From positions 76,309 through 86,802 of the forward strand of contig WELB01000022.1 in assembly GCA_009602725.1 (NCBI GenBank): a stretch of 10,494 bases of DNA, read 5' to 3'. The DNA comes from Spirogloea muscicola. Its lineage: Eukaryota; Streptophyta; Zygnematophyceae; Spirogloeales; Spirogloeaceae. Shown here piece after piece: positions 8,898-10,494 of this stretch; the first letter of the stretch is position 1; every line of letters starts with the position of its first letter. The position numbers and the translations under genes are program-made. The notes below the pieces were generated by a model. The model did no database searches. It worked only from the letters and a program-made list of their open reading frames with translations, and was not told where the DNA came from.

Positions 8898-10275
8898 CTA
8901 CCTAGGCCTCTGCAACAGGAATGAGCTGACAACAACAGCCACTGCCAGCGTGATGTATACGCCCCGCCATGGGAAAGCACTGTGTTCAGGCTGCTCCTGC
9001 GACCGTCGTCGAACCTCGTGGATATTCCTAGCTCGCGGCTGCGGCCCAGGCCCATGCCCTGCCTGCTTGGCTGGCGAGCTGCTGCACATCAAAGCAATTG
9101 ACGAGGGAGTGATTAGTGGTCATCAACAGCCATGACTGGTGCCGCCTGTAAAGGGCTAGACAGCCAGTCAGCTGCAAAGGTCGGGAGCAGCATGTCACCA
9201 CCTTGTGTTATAAATAGCGCCACTGCCGTTGGCTCGGTGCGCCTGCAAGTCGTGCGTGGGCCAGTCCCGCCGTCGCACGTACTGCGCGCACTGCGCACAC
9301 CACTCCGTCCGGCTCCCGCAGACGTCCTGCCGCACGCAGGTTTGCCATTCAGTCCCCTCAGGTCCCATCAATGCAGCAGCATCACGTCGTTTGGCGGAAC
9401 CATCCTGCTGACGGGCAGCATGGCGCCCCTCACAATGTGATCAGCCGAGTCGCGGGCGGCCACCGGGAAGTCACAGAATGGGCACTCCACCATTCTCTCA
9501 GGACACTCCTCAGCTTCATGCGACGGCAGTCGCAGCCGCGTAACGCTCGCCCCACACAGCGAGCACGGAACCTGCGCAGGCCCGTAGTTCCAGCATGGTT
9601 GCTCATCGCTAAGGACTTGCAAGTGGGGACTCGCTCAGACGTGGCCAGTTGCTCAGTAACGAGCTGTTGGCCCGCTGAGCAGGTGTGGCGGCCTTGCCGA
9701 AGGCAAGCGACAGAAGTCGTCATTGAATTGGAAGGCTATCGAGGCAAAGGCCGAGAATGCAAGCTCAGGAGTCAGACCGAGAAATTAGTGAATGTGGGTT
9801 TGTAAGGTACGGTCTTTCGGTGTCGTGGTTCTGAGGAGTGGCGAGCTTCGACAAGCACGGCGGGCGCGGATGCATGCCCGCGGACAGCAGCGCACGAGTG
9901 GCAGACCACCTATGCGTAGCGCCGCACCTGAGCATGAACGTCGTCGAAGTGCTCCTGGCTGCGGGACGCGGCGACCATCTCGCCGCACTCGGCGCAGCGC
10001 TGCAGGTTCTTGGAGCAGTGGGCAAAGTGGAGGTCGTAGTTCTTCTCGGGCACCTGCTTCTCGCTGCCGCGGGCGGCGCCGCGGAAGCGGCGGCCAGCCG
10101 ATCAGCTCGTCGCCAGCGACAGCGGCATGCCAGCGCCAGCACGGCGAGGGCCGGGCTGACGCTGTGCGGGCGACGAGCCAGAGGGGGAGCAGGAGCGCGG
10201 CGGCGGCGAGCACCAGTGCGCGCAGAAGCGGCGGGCGCCGTCGTCCTCCTCGCGGGTCGCAGCCGCCGCGGCCAT
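8898..10275 (-). CDS. TRAF-type zinc-finger protein with predicted C-terminal membrane anchor
   Basis: Five minus-strand exons: 10275-10214, 10063-9928, 9571-9434, 9326-9202 and 9081-8898, with GT-AG introns of 150, 356, 107 and 120 nt. All phases agree; 214 aa. Residues 17-66 hold FCAHCEKQVPEKNYDLHFAH and NLQRCAECGEMV. Exon 3 holds VPCSLCGASV, HEAEECPERMVECPFCDFPV and HI. Exon 4 holds DVCGSRTEWCAQC and YVRRRDWPTH. These regular CxxC and HxxxC units are the pattern of the XAF1/TRAFD1-like group, present in animals and plants and usually tied to immune or stress signalling; function here is unknown. The last exon ends WRGVYITLAVAVVVSSFLLQ followed by RPR and the stop, so residues 194-210 look like a tail anchor. 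The start is the first ATG in frame after an open GC-rich leader. Two ends are alternatives: without the last splice it stops at 9195 (155 aa), and the stop at 8898 overlaps a strong donor. Exons 1-4 are firm, exon 5 less so. Confidence 0.85.

Positions 10276-10494
<219 letters not shown>

Noticed and set aside
8773-9135. Plus-strand 120-codon open frame beginning MFNLFKEEWQSP
   Set aside because: Its composition is fairly protein-like, but no domain is seen, and it lies antisense to the last TRAF-type exon, which joins in phase to conserved exons. Only stranded transcripts could revive it.
9209-9216. TATAAATA, a perfect TATA-box match
   Set aside because: It lies inside exon 4 of the TRAF-type gene, within Ile-Tyr-Asn codons, and no plus-strand gene starts just downstream.

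Overview
This is nuclear DNA of a photosynthetic eukaryote of the green lineage, not bacterial DNA. The evidence is many short GT-AG introns (about 90 to 360 nt) that split clearly conserved proteins, GC-rich exons, a plant-type AKR2 gene and a plant-specific QALGGH zinc finger. A green alga fits the composition and intron style. The QALGGH factor with LFGI-like and EAR-like motifs leans towards a streptophyte, but the species cannot be fixed from the sequence. The single N at 4909, an adapter-like 12-mer at 4786-4797 and a 123-nt poly-T at the window end suggest a draft assembly.

Layout: (1) About 2-3222, plus strand: a 5'-partial or unresolved gene of at least six exons for a C2H2 transcription factor. 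It has one plant-type finger whose QALGGH helix is cut by an intron, and a C-terminal LxLxLxL repression motif. (2) 3223-4006: a convergent 3' region with no supported gene. (3) 4007-4817, minus strand: a tentative three-exon gene with one hydrophobic segment followed by coiled coil; its first exon is not found. (4) 4818-5018: a GC-rich divergent promoter region with TGACG motifs and a CCG tract. (5) 5019-7748, plus strand: a complete eight-exon AKR2 gene of 361 aa, the cytosolic chaperone-receptor for chloroplast outer-envelope proteins. (6) 7749-8897: a convergent 3' region. (7) 8898-10275, minus strand: a five-exon TRAF-type zinc-finger protein of 214 aa with a predicted C-terminal membrane anchor. 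(8) 10276-10494: a GC-rich 5' flank ending in poly-T.

Exon boundaries were found by hand: GT/AG sites were matched to reading phase and to continuity of conserved motifs. The AKR2 and TRAF-type models are in phase at every junction. The zinc-finger model is in phase at all five proposed junctions, but its first exon and true start are uncertain. The genes show no obvious shared pathway. The only functional link is speculative: AKR2 handles membrane-anchored proteins, and its convergent neighbour appears to be tail-anchored.
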